A stretch of DNA of 64,000 nt, from assembly GCF_037975245.1 (NCBI RefSeq), contig NC_092577.1, positions 4,146,001-4,210,000 on the forward strand. Reading direction: 5' to 3'. Positions 21,027-33,325 of the stretch are shown here, piece after piece; the first letter of the stretch is position 1, and every line of letters starts with the position of its first letter. This stretch comes from Apostichopus japonicus (lineage: Eukaryota; Echinodermata; Holothuroidea; Aspidochirotida; Stichopodidae). The position numbers and the translations under genes were made by a program. The notes below the pieces were generated by a model that searched no databases, was not told where the DNA came from, and saw nothing but the letters and a program-made list of their open reading frames with translations.

Positions 21027-23225
21027 ATGGCATCCAACACAACCGTTTTAAATGATATTGATGAAAATTTCCTCCTCTGCTCGATTTGTCTGGAGCAGTT
21101 TAAAGACCCGAAATTACTACCCTGCCTACATCGATTTTGCAGCGTCTGCTTGGAGACACTTATAGGTAAAGCTGGCGAAAAGTTGAAATGTCCACTATGT
21201 CAGCAAACCATAGTTGTTCCGGAAGATGGATTTAAGACAGATTTTTATGTGAACAGCATTATTGAATACGTCCACTTCAAGAAATCTTTGAAGTCGGAAA
21301 TTATCAAGAAATGCTATGGTTGTACCCTTGATCTTGCAGTTACTGCATACTGCTTTAAGTGCAACGACTTCCTCTGTCAAAATTGTCGTGATTTTCATAT
21401 GAAGAACAACATTGTGAAAGAGCATTGTCCTCACGTCTTAGAGCTGTGCAATGTCGCAGATAGCAACCTGAGTATGGCAAAGCTGGACTCACTAAAGGAT
21501 GCCCCTAAGTGCCATACACATCCTGAGAAGGTGGCAGAGTTATGTTGCAAATCTTGTCACAGTTTACCGATCTGCATGGTTTGCGGAGCCTTTGGAGAGC
21601 ACAAAGCACACGACCTGCAGGAAGTAACGTCATTAGCGAATTCGGAGAGGAAACTACTGGCTGACAGCCTCGGGACATTGATGGAGCTGAAAGAGAAAGT
21701 CTACGATATGCCAAGAGTAATGTCTGAAAAGAGGACACAGCTGGAAGGTAACACACGTGGACAAGAGCAGGTGATCAAGTCGCAGTTTGAGAAAGAACAA
21801 ATGCAGATAAACAGAGAAATAGACAAACTGAAAAATGATTTCAAAATGCAGAAGGATACGCAAACTGCGATTCTGCAGAAAGAAATTAGCGATAATAAGA
21901 AGGAGTTGGAAGAAAAAATACAGATGCTTGTTGTGCAACACGAGAAGGTCTGTGCTGAGAAAACAAGAAGTACCGACAAACAGATTAAGAAGTTTCAGAA
22001 AGCAAACGAAGCCGAAATTGCAAAACGATGTCAACAGCTGGAGAGCTTACAGAGTCTTCTTGATGAAAAAACGAAACTGGTGAAGGTACATCAAAAGCAA
22101 AGTCACGACAATATTAGAGAACTTTCGGATTACTATGACAACATAATCAAGAGATTTCAAAATTTGACTTTTACAGCTTCTAGCATTCTGACCACAAAGC
22201 ATGATTGGACAAGTGTACAGAGCATTCCTGATGTTATAGCAGCTATCGATCCCTTGATTGCAGATACGGAAAGGCAATTCCCAAGTTTTGAGACGCTAGG
22301 TGAAGTGATCGAAGTAGATCTAGACGCAAAGGAAGCTACTAGAGAAGGAATTGCAGAGAAGGCAATGTCTGTTATCAAAATTGAAGGATTTAATAGCAAA
22401 TGTCATTCTATTCAGTGCATAAGATATTGCAAAGATACTGCCGTAGTAGCAGGTAATATTAAGGGAGAAGGACAAACGCATATAACCACTTTGAGCGCTG
22501 AGGGTAAAATATTGTTTCAAATATTTTTCGAAATATTCGTTTTCCTCAGACCCACCAGCACTTGCTGCGATGTATTATCAGAAGATAGCATTGTAGCGGC
22601 TTGTGGACCCAATAAAATTGCCATTTATGATTTATTCGAGGATGTACCAAGATGTACCAAACTCATGGAAGATGTGATTGCCTATTACCCAGTAGAGAGG
22701 GTGGTCTTGTGCGTGGCAGTACATCCAATAAAGAAATTGGTAGTGGTCGGTACGAACAGCAGAGCTTTGTATGTGTTTAATTGTTCACTGCAATACATGC
22801 GTACCGTCAAATTACCACATACAGTCACTTGCTCAGAGGAAATTGCTTTCAAAGATGACAATTTTCTTATCTGCGATACGATGAAAGGGAGAGCACATGC
22901 AGTGTCCGTGAAGGGATGTAACAGTAGGATAGTGTATGAGTTTACGAAACCGAGGGAGATCGTTGATTCCAATTGTTCGCCTTGTAGCATTTGTGTAGAC
23001 CAAAATGGGTACATCTATATATTATGGTCATCATACAAGTCACATGAATGCACTTGTATCTTAGTAGGATATCAGCCTACCGGCGGAGAGCAACTCTTGA
23101 GTCGATCAGTAGACTCTGACGCATCTTGTATTACAACTATTGTTACTGGAGGTGAAGAAAAGTTAATACTGGCGACTTCAGAACCAGGGAAACTCTACAA
23201 GTTTCATTTACCCTTGATTATCTAA
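21027..23225 (+). CDS. TRIM-like RING E3 ubiquitin ligase, intact (TRIM-2)
   Basis: The single-exon frame encodes 732 residues. The RING spans 18-58 (C18, C21, C33, H35, C38, C41, C55, C58). B-box 1 spans 96-136 (C96, C99, C109, C112, C117, C120, H133, H136) and B-box 2 162-195 (C162, H165, C174, C177, C183, C186, H192, H195). A long coiled coil occupies about 205-400. The propeller-like part covers about 445-732, with TNSRALYVF and ICVDQNGYIYILWS blocks. It should act as a cytoplasmic ubiquitin ligase whose C-terminal domain recognises a partner; that partner is unknown. The ATG lies 11 nt after a splice acceptor shared by TRIM-2, -3 and -4, in the context caaaATGG. An ATTAAA polyadenylation-like signal occurs about 35 bp after the stop. 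The gene is convergent with TRIM-3. Its RING to coiled-coil part is nearly identical to TRIM-3 and -4. Confidence 0.92.
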   Translation: MASNTTVLNDIDENFLLCSICLEQFKDPKLLPCLHRFCSVCLETLIGKAGEKLKCPLCQQTIVVPEDGFKTDFYVNSIIEYVHFKKSLKSEIIKKCYGCTLDLAVTAYCFKCNDFLCQNCRDFHMKNNIVKEHCPHVLELCNVADSNLSMAKLDSLKDAPKCHTHPEKVAELCCKSCHSLPICMVCGAFGEHKAHDLQEVTSLANSERKLLADSLGTLMELKEKVYDMPRVMSEKRTQLEGNTRGQEQVIKSQFEKEQMQINREIDKLKNDFKMQKDTQTAILQKEISDNKKELEEKIQMLVVQHEKVCAEKTRSTDKQIKKFQKANEAEIAKRCQQLESLQSLLDEKTKLVKVHQKQSHDNIRELSDYYDNIIKRFQNLTFTASSILTTKHDWTSVQSIPDVIAAIDPLIADTERQFPSFETLGEVIEVDLDAKEATREGIAEKAMSVIKIEGFNSKCHSIQCIRYCKDTAVVAGNIKGEGQTHITTLSAEGKILFQIFFEIFVFLRPTSTCCDVLSEDSIVAACGPNKIAIYDLFEDVPRCTKLMEDVIAYYPVERVVLCVAVHPIKKLVVVGTNSRALYVFNCSLQYMRTVKLPHTVTCSEEIAFKDDNFLICDTMKGRAHAVSVKGCNSRIVYEFTKPREIVDSNCSPCSICVDQNGYIYILWSSYKSHECTCILVGYQPTGGEQLLSRSVDSDASCITTIVTGGEEKLILATSEPGKLYKFHLPLII

Positions 23226-23282
23226 AATATTTTAGTCAATTCAATGCATTACATTATATATTAAATATGAAGTATACTAAAT

Positions 23283-23284
<2 letters not shown>

Positions 23285-23371
<87 letters not shown>

Positions 23372-23386
23372 TAGATAGATAGATAC
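23285..23386. repeat. (GATA)n/(GACA)n microsatellite
   Basis: GATA repeats on both sides enclose about 20 GACA repeats. Unit C has a (TA)n tract at the equivalent place (53580-53660). Confidence 0.95.
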
Positions 23387-23491
23387 ATATTGGTGTTGCT
23401 GTATTTGAAATTTTGTTGTTGTACTTTTACTTTAATAATTTAACATTGCCTTTGACTACCTCAGCATTTATTATATCAGACTTGTGCCACG

Positions 23492-24613
23492 CAGGGACGT
23501 CGCTAGAGGGGGGTGGGGGGGTGTCTCACCCCCCCAATCTTGGTAAAAATGACGATAGTTGGAAAATTCGCCAGCTTCAATTCGGAATTTCCGACTGTCG
23601 CACTCTAATTTTTCTGACTGTCGCACTCTAATTTTCATATGTTCTTGTAATTTGTGAGTGACATAAAATTTTCGATCAAAATTGACCATTAATCAGTCAT
23701 ATTTACCACGTTTTCCTCGTCACATTGAGAAATTGTATCTCGCGATCCTTATACTCCACCATACAAAACTTCGTATGATTTTGAATACTCTAAAAAAAAA
23801 TACAACGTTCGTCAGCTTCAATTCGGATAATTTATGTATTAATTTTGCTATTGGGTGGGTCGACCCTGTTCGCTTGCTTCAAGTAAGTTCAGGATATACC
23901 AGGGACGTAGCCAGGGGGAGCAGGGGAGCGACTGCTCCCCCTTTCAGTGTCGAAAAATATGTTTAAAAACTTGTTATTACACTGCTAATACACGGCGATA
24001 ACGATATTTGTTTTTAGGCCACTGCACATCTGGCTGTCTTACAAAATATGAAAGTTTATATTGTCCATCAGTTAAGTTCGTCAAATGTATTAAAGTCCAG
24101 ACATTGGGCAATAAACAAGAATCATCCTTCTGGAAAAATTGTAAAAGAGCACTATGTTTGTCTTTCTGATATATTATGTAAAAGAACATGTAAAAGAATT
24201 CAAACAGGAAACAAAATCTGCTGATAATATGATATCATATGATAATGATGAAACTGGCAACAAATTGCACCAGATCGCATCTAAGGACCTTCAATTGTTC
24301 AAGAATATCTCAAAGGGGGAGGGGGACACAATTAAAACAGTCAATGCTAATCTATGGAAGCTTATAAGTGCCATAAACATAAGCAAAAACTGCCCCATAA
24401 GGTACAAATGTATCGAAAAAAGTTCGGAACATAAGTGCAGTCGCTAAAGATGGGATGTCTGACTGACACTGACCGTATCGTTGACGATTAGTGCGTGGGG
24501 GGGGGGGGGGGAAGGCAGCAGTCGGAATTTTCTGGCTCCAAAACCCATCCAGTTGGAATTTCAGCCACTACACCCCCCCCCCCCCCAATCATCAGGCCTT
24601 AGCTACGTCCCTG
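23492..24613. mobile_element. Non-autonomous hAT-type element, private to unit A
   Basis: The termini cagggacgtcgcta and tagctacgtccctg are inverted repeats flanked by a perfect 8-bp direct repeat, gtgccacg, at 23484-23491 and 24614-24621. Units B (38005-38012, complement) and C (53761-53768) show the empty site. Another element end lies inside at 23901 (cagggacgtagccaggggga). A related element lies at 34053-34928. Confidence 0.92.
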
Positions 24614-24621
24614 GTGCCACG

Positions 24622-26220
24622 TATAAATTTTGAATGAGTTCCTCCAAGACAAGAGGTATGTTAGTTATCGAATAAGAACTTTTCAACTAACGCAAAGAAT
24701 TAATATTTTCTAGTTTGTAGTTTAAATGCTGCAAATGTAGTTTTTACATATTAGAAGTAAGAATCAATAATATATTCGGAATCACACGCTGAGCTAAACT
24801 AGTATGACCGTGAACATTATCAAGTGATAAACATTCTACTTTAGATTCTTCATTTATGGATTATCATAATTTGTATACATTAATAGGCAATAAATTGAGA
24901 AATGAAGATATAAAAAAATCTCCAGCTAATTATTATAGAAATGGAAAAACTTCTTCAATAACTCAAAAAGTTCAGGATGTTTTGCACAATATAGAATCAA
25001 TCTAGATATTGACATATGTTAACGTATAGATATGTCAGATTTGGAAGCGAATCTGAAAAACTCAGACATTCCTATCAGAAATGGTAAGACAATGCTACCG
25101 GGTACGCAAACTGTAATAACCATTATAACAAGAGAGCAATCCAGGTTGTTCCGAAATGTGGATTTATTTGGACTAAGTTCATTTGGAGGCACATCGTAAT
25201 ATACCCACCAAGTTCAATATACTTAGATCCAACATTTTCAAAATCCGTTTTTTATGATGGAAAATAATTTTGATCAAAGAATATAGCTATAGCAATAATG
25301 TTAAATAACGTTACAGTTACTCAATAAAGAAATTTATACTGAGAACTGAAAACGCTTTTTAGTTGGTTTGTGCCCTCTTATCAATCAGACCTAAGCTGAT
25401 GACCCGTATTTGAGACCATGGTCAGTTGTTGCGAAGAGGTATTTCAAAGCCGGAAAATATGATTTTTGATGAGTGCATTTGGTAACTACAAGGGGCATAT
25501 GTTGCTTAAATACACACCAGAGTAAAATACAAATCACCAATGGATGCAATTGAGGATCAGATATGAACAATTGCTGACATATATTTACTTTTGAGATTTT
25601 AAGCGTATTGTATATATAGTTTTACATTGACAAGAAATCAATAACATTTCATTAGCCTATTTTGGTACATATTTCATATTCAATTGTTCAGTAATAGAGT
25701 TCATTAACTAACAAGTAATATAGGATCGATCCTCGAACTCGATTAATATTTTGTTTTGCAACTCGTCATATTGTCCAACGTGTGAAGCGTGAAACTTTCC
25801 ATCTCCGGCCAAGGATTATCTTTCAAATTGGTTATATCTAGAAATATTTTCCAAAATATATGTATCATACTTATACAATTTATATAATATATCCTCTTTT
25901 GCTCAAGCAGTGTGAAAATGATCATCATAACAAACGAATGATGCACAAATAAACTACTGATATTTTATGTATTTTGTATACTATCCTCGACATTTCATAG
26001 GATTCGCGCGACACGTTGCATAATTAAGAGCTTCTGATTCTTACCAGGTCTGTTTTCTGAGGAGATGACCTATGACCTGTATGCTAGAATAAGAATTCCA
26101 GCCACTGTGACTGATTTACGTCGTATGATTAAAGAGTCATCACTGATACAAGCATAAAGAAGGTTTATAACCGGCGGGACGTTCTGCAGTGATGGTTGTC
26201 ATTACGCACACATATTCAGT
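24622..26220 (+). other. 3' flank of TRIM-2, non-coding, shared by units A, B and C
   Basis: The same sequence occurs at 53769-55727 (C, direct) and 36060-38004 (B, inverted). The short frame at 25743-25946 on the minus strand is present in A and C but has no family resemblance and lies in near-identical DNA, so its conservation carries no weight. Confidence 0.7.
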
Positions 26221-27932
26221 CAGTGGCGTAGCTACGGGGGGGGGGGCGTGGGGGCGATAGCCCCCCCCCCATGAAAGCGTGTCGCCCCCCAGTCGCCTTC
26301 CCACTGGGATTTTGGGTGTCGAAAAAAAAATTACATGTGCGAAAAATATATCATTGGTCTGAATGGTCTCGAATCTCCATGATGACCACTCATGAACGAC
26401 CCTTCGACCGCGGACCGGCAGTAGGCTATAGTTGCTGAAAAACCTGACGTGACATAGCGCATAGGCCGAGAAGTCTACAGTAGTCGCATTGTACTGAAAA
26501 CGCATGTTAACGACCGTCACTCTTTTTTAAAATATCCATAATCCCTAACATACAAATAAATACTAATACAAACAGCCAATCAGTATCTTGTAACCAGTTC
26601 GCATTAACTGATCAAACAAGCTAGTAAGCAATACTATACCCTTATAGAAAGGTGGTTTCCAGGTACTTATATGCAAAACAAGATGTTAAAAGGTAAAAAA
26701 TGCTGACATCATACACATGTTTCTCAAATCATTGCTGGCGTCATTGCCTCGATACCCTGTTACATTTTCAATCGGGTTTTCACTTCTGGGACGTACCCTG
26801 ATGCTCTTAAAACCGCTAAAAAAACATATTTTCAAGAAAGGTGACATCACTATCGCTGAGAAATACCGGCCAACAGTGGCGGAGCGTCCAAACAGTCAGG
26901 GGCGGATGCCCCCCCCCCCCTGACGGACTCAAATGGACTGCTGGCGCCCTTTTTAGCTTTTTAGCACTTTTTACTTATTGACTTTTTATTGCACTCTCAT
27001 CTACCTATTGACATTTGTCAAATTTTGTTGGTGTAGTTTACTGACAAAATGCTCTAACCTACGGCGGTATTTAATTCATCGGCACTTAATTCTGTTGTAC
27101 GAAACTCTTTCCAAGAACTGTACGGGGTTTTCGATCTATTTTTTCGAAAACATGAGCACTCACTAAGATACCACAGGGATTGTGATGCTTCTTTCAACAC
27201 CCATATAAACTTCCGACTTGTCACAAATGGCGATGACACATATTTATTCTTCGTTTATCTGCAAATTAGCAAGGCCCGGAAAGGGTCATTTCCGGCGATC
27301 TAGGAAATATCTTGACTCAAAAAAATTCTGTACGCTCCGCGCTAACCTGTGGTGGCGCTCCGCCTAGATAGTGTAGAAAGCGTCCCTACAGGCCATTCTC
27401 GCCCCCTGACCAATACCCCTAGCTCCGCCACTGCCGGCCAATCAGTCTATCACCCTAATAATATTTCAGACACGATCTTTGATGTCAGTTTGACATATAG
27501 TTCGGTCGTTTCAGTTTGTTACTTGGCTGAAAGCCCATTCAATCTTTCTTGATTTTCCACTCGCAATTTGCAGATTTGTCGAAAAATGTCAATGCCGGTG
27601 TCAAACTCACAAAAGATATATCATGATATTTCAAAGTAACTTACCAGACTGTTTTTTTTTTCTATTTCACTAAACTATTTGATGACCATATCAAAACATG
27701 GGATCTCAAAATAAAGGATGTTGAGAAAACTTTAGAGCAGCTTAGAAGGCCTGGGAAGTGTCATTTCCAGCGATCTAGGAGGCCTTTTTAGCTAAAAATT
27801 TTCGGTACGCTGCGCGCCAACTCATGGTGGCGCTCCGCTTAGATAGTAATAATAAAATGGTCAGGCCCCCCAGAAAATGTTCAAGCCCCCCCCAGCGCCC
27901 CCCCCACTGAAAAAATCCTGGCTACGCTACTG
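26221..27932. mobile_element. Composite hAT-like element (unit A copy)
   Basis: The left end cagtggcgtagctacg and the right end cctggctacgctactg are inverted repeats with typical G-runs and C-runs inside. The interior holds words such as tggtggcgctccgc that recur in many elements of this window. No matching 8-bp duplication was found, so one end may have been lost or rearranged. The copy in unit C (55728-57419) has the same ends and flanks, so insertion preceded the duplication. Confidence 0.75.
26874..27433. mobile_element. Nested hAT-type MITE
   Basis: The ends cagtggcggagc and gctccgccactg are perfect inverted repeats, flanked by an 8-bp direct repeat, ccggccaa, at 26866-26873 and 27434-27441. 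It sits inside the composite element 26221-27932 and is also present in unit C at 56379-56947. Confidence 0.92.
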
Positions 27933-28483
27933 GCTGGATGAAGGCTTCTCTGCAGAAAAATATTATGACGAAAGATGACTGTTGCATCTATCAGGATGCA
28001 GATCCATCTTGTGACAGTGAAACCCTCGAGATGTGCCCTAACTCAGTCATTCCTAGCGGGTGCCGATCGTGTCGAAAATCCACTTGGCGGGCCGTTTGGT
28101 GACGAGTAAATACAGATCTTAGACAAGTATTTCTAAACACAGCATGTATTTAGCTAATTTACCTAATATATTTATTTGGAACTTGAAGTACATGTTACTA
28201 CATGTTACTACTAAATCATTCTGTGAAATTAAGAGTAGCTCTGGTGTGTGGGACATGGATAAGTTATTTCATTGAGACATTGACACATAGATGTAGCCAA
28301 AATAGCCAGCGTGTTTCACGATTTAAACGTCTTTATAGCGACATACGCTTAGAGGCCAAAGCATGATAACCAAAGTTCATATATTATGTATAACTGGACC
28401 CTTCCAACATTTGCCGAGGATACACATGAGAAGTTTAGCCTTCTTTGTTTCCGATTGTGTGTTCAGTGGGGAGGGTGAAAGTA

Positions 28484-28488
<5 letters not shown>

Positions 28489-28546
<58 letters not shown>

Positions 28547-28672
28547 TTATAACTTCCACTTCACGACCGGTTTCGTCCTTTTGGGACCCATCAGGAGAAG
28601 GTAGGAATCGAACCCCCGGATCTTATGTCACAGACCAAAGTCCGTACCATTCGACCACAGTGATTCTACTGG
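28489..28672 (-). repeat. tRNA-derived SINE with (TA)n tail (unit A copy)
   Basis: On the minus strand an A-box-like tcactgtggtcgaatggtac and a B box gggggttcgattc are followed by a body containing gatgggtcccaaaaggacga and then about 29 TA dinucleotides, with a few interruptions. The unit C copy at 57966-58104 has only about six TA units, so the tail length has changed since duplication. Confidence 0.8.
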
Positions 28673-30466
28673 TTTGTGAATGCGTATAAATTGGCTATGT
28701 ATAACTGTCATTGAGGGCGTATTACCCAAGTGTTATGATTGTACAGAGTGCACCCTAGTGCTCTGAATCTGACAGTTTACACAGAATAAGCAAGCCAAGC
28801 CGTAAACAAGAAATGAATGTGGTATGACAGATGTATAGTAAATAAATAAAGAACAACACACCAGAAAATATATAGATCACACAGAAAATATATAGATATA
28901 GATATATATCACAAAAGAACTGTTATAGTTTCGAAAGTGAAAGTTCTTTTTGAGGAAAATGAACGGTCGTTTGAGCAACAAGAACTTGATTTTTACCAAT
29001 CATTTAGCCTACTTATCTAGAAAGAACACTTTGCAATGTTACAAACCTACAGAGAAAGAGAGAGAGAGGTGGAGAGAGCGCACCTCTCCATTAACAAAAC
29101 TAGTGGCACAATCCATGAAATGGAGCATATTTAATCTTTTGAGAGAGGAGGGAGATACTTACCCAATTTGTCGATTAAACATTCCATTGATAGTTACCAC
29201 GGCTCGAATGTTTTTATGTTCGGTAACTATTTCAGCTGCAGTTTCGTCCACCTACATGACGGTGAAGCCTGCATATAAAACCAGGACCTCCACAAATTCA
29301 TTCGATCACCAATAATTTTTTAATTGATAGCATGAACTAAACAAGTACTGCCATATGATTCATATTTGAGGGCACATAATTAATTGACCAGCCACCGTAT
29401 GATTGTTAACACAAGTGCTCTAATTGACAAGCACTACTTTCCTGTGTGAAGACAAATTTGGTTGACCACTGAAATAGTAGTAGACTGTGTGTTTAATCAT
29501 GAATTTGTGCAGAGGAGCGTTCAGTATGGCTAGCATTACCAACTCAGGTAGATATTCAATCTCCCATGTTTTAGGCCAAAAACAGTGGACTATGTGATAT
29601 TTGCTATATGCAGGGAAGATCGTAATGTACATTGAGTTCCAGTGTAAAGTAGGCCTAACTGAATATTTATTAAGATATTAGTGTAGGTTACATATACAGT
29701 CCAATCATTGACTTATTTAACGAGATTTCCATATCGCAATAGAGACAGTATTCTCAATTCCGGGGTCCTACAATTGTGGCAACTTATCGCGAAAGTTTAA
29801 ATAATTCTTTAATTTATTGCTAGATAATGATAATAAAAAATATATCGAATTTTTATTATCAACGACATAAATATTACAAAATGGTATTAATTCACTAAAT
29901 TTGTGTCTTTATCTTTTCCTACGAAACTCATTTTTGTTCCGCCCGCTGAACTGGGTCTCTAAGTCTCTAACAATGTGACTTGTTGCCACTCTAGATTGAA
30001 GGCTCTACATAGGAGGTCAGAATATGTGTTGTATTGAACTGGGCACGATCGGCCGTATGTTGACTGCAAGTTCTCGTACAGTTCTGGGGACAAGATAACA
30101 ATTCTTTTTCACGAGAAAATATTCTTGCAAAGACCTAAATATGTTGGACGCCTGACCTTAATTTTCTACAGTTATTGCACCAAGATGTGACACGGAAGTA
30201 CTAGCCTCGCATATTTGCCCATATCGAGACCGCTATTTACGTTTTCTGTTTATGAGTTTTATCGGTAAATTTCAAATAAAACCGTCTATAGTCGGGTCAA
30301 CTGCATGGCTATAGTCTCTTGTCTCGTTACTTGGCATATTCTAGGACCTTTGTTGTCCGAACCGATCTACAGAGAAAAATTGCTATATGTGACCTTTTTC
30401 TTGGCTATGGGCTAAGAATTGCTGACATTAGCCCCTAGACCTTTCTTTGAAATGTTTCATATTTTG
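28673..30466 (+). other. Distal 3' flank of unit A, no supportable gene
   Basis: A 121-codon plus-strand frame at 28950-29315 recurs in unit C (58383-58748) with one amino-acid change. The surrounding DNA is equally conserved, and the frame (rich in purine repeats) resembles no family. I leave it unannotated as a gene. Confidence 0.5.
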
Positions 30467-31231
30467 GTCTTGTTTCCTTTCTTGTTTTTAATCAAGGCTA
30501 CTCAAACAAGATAAAGACGTTCACCTAACAGTCTTCAGACTGCCTACTATACCTTTGTTATTCGCATAATAAAGCTTTCCACACTTAATGACGAACGATC
30601 TCCAGGATTTCAAACTCTGTCTAAGGATTGACAGATATAAGTTGGTATGTGATCTAACTTATCTACAGCCAGAAGTAAATGTTTTGGTCTAAGGCCAATT
30701 TACCATTGAATTCAGTTATTGGGTATGGCCACTCGTTAATGATCGAACCCCGAACCTCCCGATTGTTGAGCCGCCACCACTTTTAACCACTCGACCACAG
30801 CACCGGTATGAAGTCAATACTTCCGTTTTTACAGAATTTCGATAACACATTACTGAAGAAAGCAAATAGTAACATTGCAGTGAAAGATGACTCGATTTTA
30901 TTTTCCTGTCTCTCGTTGACCGAGTCCTTATGATACAAAGACTTGTTGGGCGTCAAAAAGGAAATAATTAGCAATCAAGACATGATACACTTTAGATACA
31001 TTTTAAAACCAGTGATATTCTCGGTTAAGCCTGAAACATTGTCTTTAAGGTAACCATGGCACCAGCAAAATACATTTTCTTGAGAAATTATAGGGGACAA
31101 CGTCTAAAACTATAGTATACCCGAATTGGAATAATGAAGCAACTCGTTCAACACACGTAGGTCTATCCAAGAAGTCAGTGGACCAGATCAGCTATACGTA
31201 TAATGGCTATACGTATAATAACGTGGTTTTC
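30467..31231. other. Intergenic; holds a tRNA-like SINE head
   Basis: Apart from the tRNA-like sequence at 30738-30803, nothing is recognised. Confidence 0.5.
30738..30803 (-). repeat. tRNA-like sequence, probable SINE head
   Basis: On the minus strand an A-box-like gctgtggtcgagtggttaaa and a B box ggggttcgatc are spaced as in a serine/leucine-type tRNA. Pairing in the T stem is poor. It is therefore a tRNA-derived repeat and not a working tRNA gene. Confidence 0.6.
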
Positions 31232-32757
31232 AACTTCTACCACTAAACTTACTTTTGTCACTTCGGCTGTAGGAATCCTCAAGCCTATATTCTCTGGATT
31301 TAACATTCACTTTGGTAAATCTCGACTTAGTAATAAATTGTTTTGAATAATGAATATTTGTTGTTCAACATTTATGATTTGTATAAATTCTCTGGAACGG
31401 AATCATAACATGTTTTTTTAGCTTCTACCACTAAACTTACTTTTCTCATATCGGCTATATATGGGAAACACCAAACCTATGACTTTCTGGATTTAACATA
31501 CACTTTGGTATATCTCGTCTTAGTAATAAATTATCTTGAATAATGAATATTTGTTGTTCAACATTGTGATTTGCAGAAATTCTCTGGAACGGAATCATAA
31601 CATGGTTTTTTTTAGCTTCTACCACTAAACTTACTATTCTCATATCGGCTATATATGGGAAACACCAAACCTATGACTTTCTGGATTTTACATACACTTT
31701 GGTATATCTCGTCTTAGTAATAAATTGTTTTGAATAATGAATATTTGTTGTTCAACATTGTGATTTGCAGAAATTCTCTGGAACGGAATCATAACATGTT
31801 TTTTTTTAGCTTCTACCACTAAACTTACTTTTCTCATATCGGCTATATATGGGAAACACCAAACCTATGACTTTCTGGATTTAACATACACTTTGGTATA
31901 TCTCGTCTTAGTAATAAATTATCTTGAATAATGAATATTTGTTGTTCAACATTGTGATTTGCAGAAATTCTCTGGAACGGAGACATAACATGTTTTTTTT
32001 TAGCTTCTACCACTAAACTTACTATTCTCATATCGGCTATATATGGGAAACACCAAACCTATGACTTTCTGGATTTAACATACACTTTGGTATATCTCGT
32101 CTTAGTAATAAATTATCTTGAATAATGAATATTTGTTGTTCAACATTGTGATTTGCAGAAATTCTCTGGAACGGAGTCATAACATGTTTTTTTTTTAGCT
32201 TCTACCACTAAACTTACTTTTCTCATATCGGCTATATATGGGAAACACCACACCTATGACTTTCTGGATTTAACATACACTTTGGTATATCTCGTCTTAG
32301 TAATAAATTATCTTGAATAATGAATATTTGTTGTTCAACATTGTGGTTTGCAGAAATTCTCTGGAACGGAGTCATAACATGTTTTTTTTTAGCTTCTACC
32401 ACTAAACTTACTATTCTCATATCGGCTATATATGGGAAACACCAAACCTATGACTTTCTGGATTTAACATACACTTTGGTATATCTCGTCTTAGTAATAA
32501 ATTATCTTGAATAATGAATATTTGTTGTTCATCATTGTGATTTGCAGAAATTCTCTGGGGCGGAATCATAACATGTTTTTTTTAGCTTCTACCACTAAAC
32601 TTACTTTTCTCATATCGGCTATATATGGGAAACACCAAACCTATGACTTTCTGGATTTTACATACACTTTGGTATATCTCGTCTTAGTAATAAATTATCT
32701 TGAATAATGAATATTTGTTGTTCAACATTGTGATTTGCAGAAATTCTCTGGAGCGGA
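31232..32757. repeat. 194-bp satellite, about eight tandem copies
   Basis: Landmark words (tctggaacgg and variants) recur at 31391, 31583, 31777, 31971, 32165, 32360, 32554 and 32747, giving a unit of 192-195 bp. Each unit starts agcttctaccactaaactta after a T run. The first copy is the most diverged and the middle copies differ by only a few bases. Repeated 62-codon frames on the minus strand are by-products of the repeat. Confidence 0.95.
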
Positions 32758-32829
32758 AATATACAATATTAAAACAATGATTGCTACAATAGAAACATTT
32801 TTCTACGATCAACATTGACTGCCAATACT

Positions 32830-33325
32830 CCAACGCATAACATTCAAACTGTTAATTAATTCATTTAAATGCATACACGGAATGCCACCGTCTTACCTGT
32901 CTGAGATGATCACACCTCGGGTACCCAAATGTGCCCATCGCTCTAAGCCGTCCACTCTCGTTCCTCTCAACACCAATAACAAGAAGCACTATGGATCTAC
33001 AGCATTCGCGGTCGCCGTACCTGATCTATGGAACGAGCTGCCTCCCGGAATTCGCATGATTACTGACTTCACCTTCTTCAAGTCACACCCGGTGAAAACG
33101 CATCCCTTTCAAGAGCACTTTAATGATGGTTTCTATAGGATTTTTTTTAGAATTTTATGATGTTCTGTCGTTTTGGTTTTTAGGTTCTAGCTTCAATTGG
33201 AATTTTCACTTTTTAGCATTCAAATTGTAGATTTTGTAGTCAATCTGTTTTATCGCTTTACACTTCACCAGTGCTTTTAATCATTTTTAGATCTAATATT
33301 TGTATATATCTGTATACATGGGCGT
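32830..33325 (+). mobile_element. 3' fragment of a CR1/L2-type non-LTR retrotransposon
   Basis: The frame 32882-33160 encodes the characteristic C-terminal tail of a CR1/L2-like reverse transcriptase: PPSYLSEM, then STAFAVAVPDLWNELPPGIR and a following FFKSHPVKTHPF block. The 3' untranslated sequence after the stop is repeated at 59913-60176, confirming a dispersed element. The copy is heavily 5'-truncated and sits directly after the satellite. Confidence 0.8.

Larger units (their letters stand above)
17845..30466 (+). repeat. Unit A, main part of the segmental duplication
   Basis: The sequence matches unit C (about 47060-59912) in the same orientation almost end to end, and parts of unit B (35926-45962) in inverted orientation. 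Homology to C ends at about 30466 (catattttgg), where C continues into a CR1-like 3' end. The unit carries TRIM-2 and its flanks. Private insertions in A are the elements at 14560-17842, 19004-19619 and 23492-24613. Confidence 0.9.

Noticed and set aside
26140-26520. 126-codon minus-strand frame, partly repeated at 55723-56025
   Set aside because: It spans the end of the composite hAT-like element and its G/C runs; the shared sequence reflects the duplication.
28950-29315. 121-codon frame conserved in unit C (58383-58748)
   Set aside because: The whole surrounding DNA is equally conserved between A and C, the frame begins beside a SINE and holds a purine repeat, and no family is recognised.
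31455-32420. Three nearly identical 62-codon minus-strand frames
   Set aside because: They are phased with the 194-bp satellite unit and have no independent support.
31232-32757. Possible CRISPR-like array
   Set aside because: The 194-bp units are contiguous with no unique spacers, in a eukaryotic setting; this is a satellite.
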